Source of the DNA: an uncultured Clostridia bacterium
GTDB taxonomy: Bacteria; Bacillota_A; Clostridia; TANB77; CAG-508
Direction of reading: 5' to 3'
NCBI GenBank assembly: GCA_944392525.1
Contig: CALXXB010000069.1
Location: 1-5,822, forward strand
Length of the DNA: 5,822 bases
This document shows, one piece after another, positions 5,601 through 5,822 of the stretch. Position numbers and translations under genes: made by a program. How positions within the stretch are numbered: the stretch's first letter is position 1; each line of letters begins with the position of its first letter. The notes below the pieces were generated by a model, which was not told the DNA's origin, did no database searches, and was given only the letters and a program-made list of their open reading frames with translations.

Positions 5601-5822
5601 TAAACTAGAAAAGACAGAGAACTTACCATTAACAGTAAGTGAAAATCCTGAAAATAATGTAATCAAAGTATTCTATGTAAAAGATGAATTCAAATACACA
5701 GTAGAATACTACTATGACGGACAATTAAATGAAGAAAATACAGAAACATATACAGCAACATTTAATGACGTAATAAGAGATTATGAAGATAAAAATATTA
5801 CAGGATATAAACTAGAAAAGAC
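2671..5822 (+). CDS. Giant repetitive surface protein with DUF11-like and MucBP-like repeats (3' end beyond window)
   Basis: An open frame of at least 1050 codons, with no stop before the window edge. Layout: a basic start (KKPSKK); a membrane segment at about 11-34; a low-complexity Ser/Thr/Glu/Gln/Gly stalk at 38-133 with poly-Thr near 113-118; a short linker with two Trp (138, 145); three DUF11/DUF7507-like beta-sandwich domains at roughly 168-286, 287-410 and 411-520, each with the Tyr/Phe-x-(Ile/Val)-x-Val-x-Asn-(Thr/Ser) type strand (EYKITVMNNS, TYTVSVKNTG, TFKVTVTNTG) and a later N-(I/V/G)-V-(T/A) strand; then, from Tyr526, 69-residue MucBP-like repeats. Such proteins are surface stalks or adhesins in Gram-positive bacteria; the ligand is unknown. 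The membrane segment lacks a convincing AxA cleavage site and is followed by KDR, so it may stay as an N-terminal anchor. Whether a C-terminal LPXTG follows cannot be seen. Identification as a surface protein is strong, while the adhesin role is inferred. Confidence 0.92.
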   Translation, partial: MAQFKKPSKKATIITAAIIVILLIIAATGTVVFLKDRGSTEAAEIGQEEVSTQSENSDSQTQTGEQSSEEQTASEETTTGEVATQGEEGTEAAQGTTQTGTQGTTTGTTTGGTTTTTTEGIQESTITRTETVETVTPWENQILGWTPSGVNADFASAGLSTLNVQEDDVKIEKEAYTKTGEGLAQVGEVIEYKITVMNNSEKAVEVKDRIPEQTTYVSASADNGAEEVKEDDGTVTGLVWNVEAGKTIVLSFKVTVNAGATGVISNVAVANGEESDPTETAIVEITKTSEVKSGDTVLEGEDKVAKEGDFITYTVSVKNTGNEKATVNVKDVKLSELIAKGILEVEEASKATADKLMAGTDVTVPAGETVELTFTTKVLKVDGAITNIVTAGDNDTTEPEDPITTDTVETKGLLVEKTVDDTPEVGEAYRFDETVTFKVTVTNTGSTTLNNIDVTDTLKDAKLTDGTVPIKELDSGKSVTLTYEYKVQESDVEKGSFVNGVTAKTDDGVTGEDETDPIPVEQNYSYTVEYYYDGKIDNSKTETETAKFKDVIENYQDKNITGYKLDRTENLPLTISGNEADNVIKVFYVKDTFEYTVEYYYDGKIDDKKTETETATYQDVIENYEDKNITGYKLEKTENLPLTVSEKAESNVIKVFYVKDEFKYTVEYYYDGKIDDKKTETYTATYQDVINNYEDKNITGYKLDRTENLPLTVSEKAENNVIKVYYVKDEFKYTVEYYYDGTIDDKKTETYTATYQDVIDNYEDKNITGYKLEKTENLPLTVSEKAENNVIKVFYVKDEFKYTVEYYYDGTIDDKKTETYTATFNDVIRDYEDKNITGYKLDRTENLPLTVSEKAENNVIKVYYVKDEFKYTVEYYYDGQLNEENTETYTATFNDVIRDYEDKNITGYKLEKTENLPLTVSENSENNVIKVYYVKDEFKYTVEYYYDGQLNEENTETYTATFNDVIRDYEDKNITGYKLEKTENLPLTVSENPENNVIKVFYVKDEFKYTVEYYYDGQLNEENTETYTATFNDVIRDYEDKNITGYKLEK
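2782..3069 (+). other. Thr/Gln/Glu/Gly-rich stalk region of the large surface protein
   Basis: About 96 codons (residues 38-133) rich in ACA/ACT, GAA, CAA and GGA encode a disordered, low-complexity spacer, with a six-Thr run around residues 113-118 and TQTG/TQG motifs. It would lift the folded domains off the membrane and through the wall. The dense Ser/Thr content would suit O-glycosylation, but nothing in the window shows a glycosyltransferase. Confidence 0.7.
3172..4236 (+). other. Three divergent DUF11/DUF7507-like domains
   Basis: Three consecutive beta-sandwich modules of about 110-124 residues share the order: K-(T/E) strand, GD/GE turn, (T/Y)-x-(I/V)-x-V-x-N, Val-x-(V/D) strand, GxxVxLxFxxxV, and a closing (S/T)N-(V/I)-V or NGV strand before an acidic DPT/DPI linker (SDPTET, PEDPITTD, ETDPIPVE). 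They differ strongly from one another, unlike the near-identical repeats that follow, so they are an old, fixed part of the protein. Boundaries are approximate. Confidence 0.75.
4246..5822 (+). repeat. Tandem array of 207-bp (69-residue) MucBP-like repeats, 7 complete plus 1 partial
   Basis: Units begin at 4246, 4453, 4660, 4867, 5074, 5281, 5488 and 5695. Every full unit is exactly 207 bp, in frame and without indels; the eighth is cut at 128 bp. Each encodes YTVEYYYDG, a variable charged stretch, DKNITGYKL(D/E)(R/K)TENLPLT, then NVIKV(F/Y)YVKD, which resembles MucBP-type beta-grasp repeats. Unit 1 is the most divergent; units 2-8 are near identical and fall into sequence variants. The variable stretch is KIDN/KIDD in units 1-3, TIDD in 4-5 and QLNEEN in 6-8. 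The next is KFKDVIENY in unit 1, TYQDVI in 2-4 and TFNDVIRDY in 5-8. The array may continue past the window. Confidence 0.97.

Noticed and set aside
4246..5822. LPLTV/LPLTI strings in every MucBP-like repeat as sortase signals
   Set aside because: The fifth residue is Val or Ile instead of Gly, and there is no following hydrophobic segment with a basic tail. They are internal structural residues of the repeat.
4246..5822. CRISPR-like array because of regular direct repeats
   Set aside because: The unit is 207 bp, contiguous, in frame and translated, with no short repeat/unique spacer alternation.

Overview
The window looks like chromosomal DNA from a low-GC, wall-bearing Gram-positive bacterium, most likely a clostridial member of the Bacillota. 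Supporting signs are very AT-rich DNA, strong AGGAGG-type ribosome binding sites, A/T-ending codons (ATA, AGA, TTA), a Bacillota-type HU protein, and an LPXTG protein next to a sortase, which implies a thick peptidoglycan wall. I cannot name the genus.

Layout. (1) 40-318: a complete gene for the histone-like protein HU, ending in a clean intrinsic terminator (356-383). (2) 384-784: about 400 bases of very AT-rich DNA with no credible gene. Its right end holds small repeats next to a promoter. (3) 785-1090: a consensus-like promoter (TTTACA, 17 bp, TATAAT) and a leader of about 271 nt. The leader has a 5'-end hairpin, a 36-codon open reading frame with its own ribosome binding site, and a strong intrinsic terminator. 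The terminator stem starts at the last base of the small ORF's stop codon, so the leader looks like an attenuator. (4) 1091-2068: a 325-residue secreted protein with a signal peptide and a C-terminal LPITG sorting signal. (5) 2068-2655: a membrane-anchored sortase whose start codon overlaps the previous stop. (6) 2671 to the window end: a very large surface protein, cut by the window edge. It has an N-terminal membrane segment, a Thr/Gly/Gln/Glu-rich stalk, three DUF11-like beta-sandwich domains, and then seven complete and one partial copy of a 69-residue MucBP-like repeat.

The last three genes are packed as an operon (1-nt overlap, then a 15-nt gap), apparently read from the promoter at 785-813. 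The simplest reading is a cell-surface adhesion or stalk locus: the sortase anchors the small LPITG protein to the wall and may also anchor the large repeat protein, whose C-terminus lies outside the window. Expression would be gated by the leader terminator.

The points most worth following up are the small-ORF/terminator leader, the phased TACAAAAT repeats at the promoter, and the 207-bp repeat array. The array has no length variation, but its sequence variants are mosaic, which suggests recombination and likely length variation between strains.
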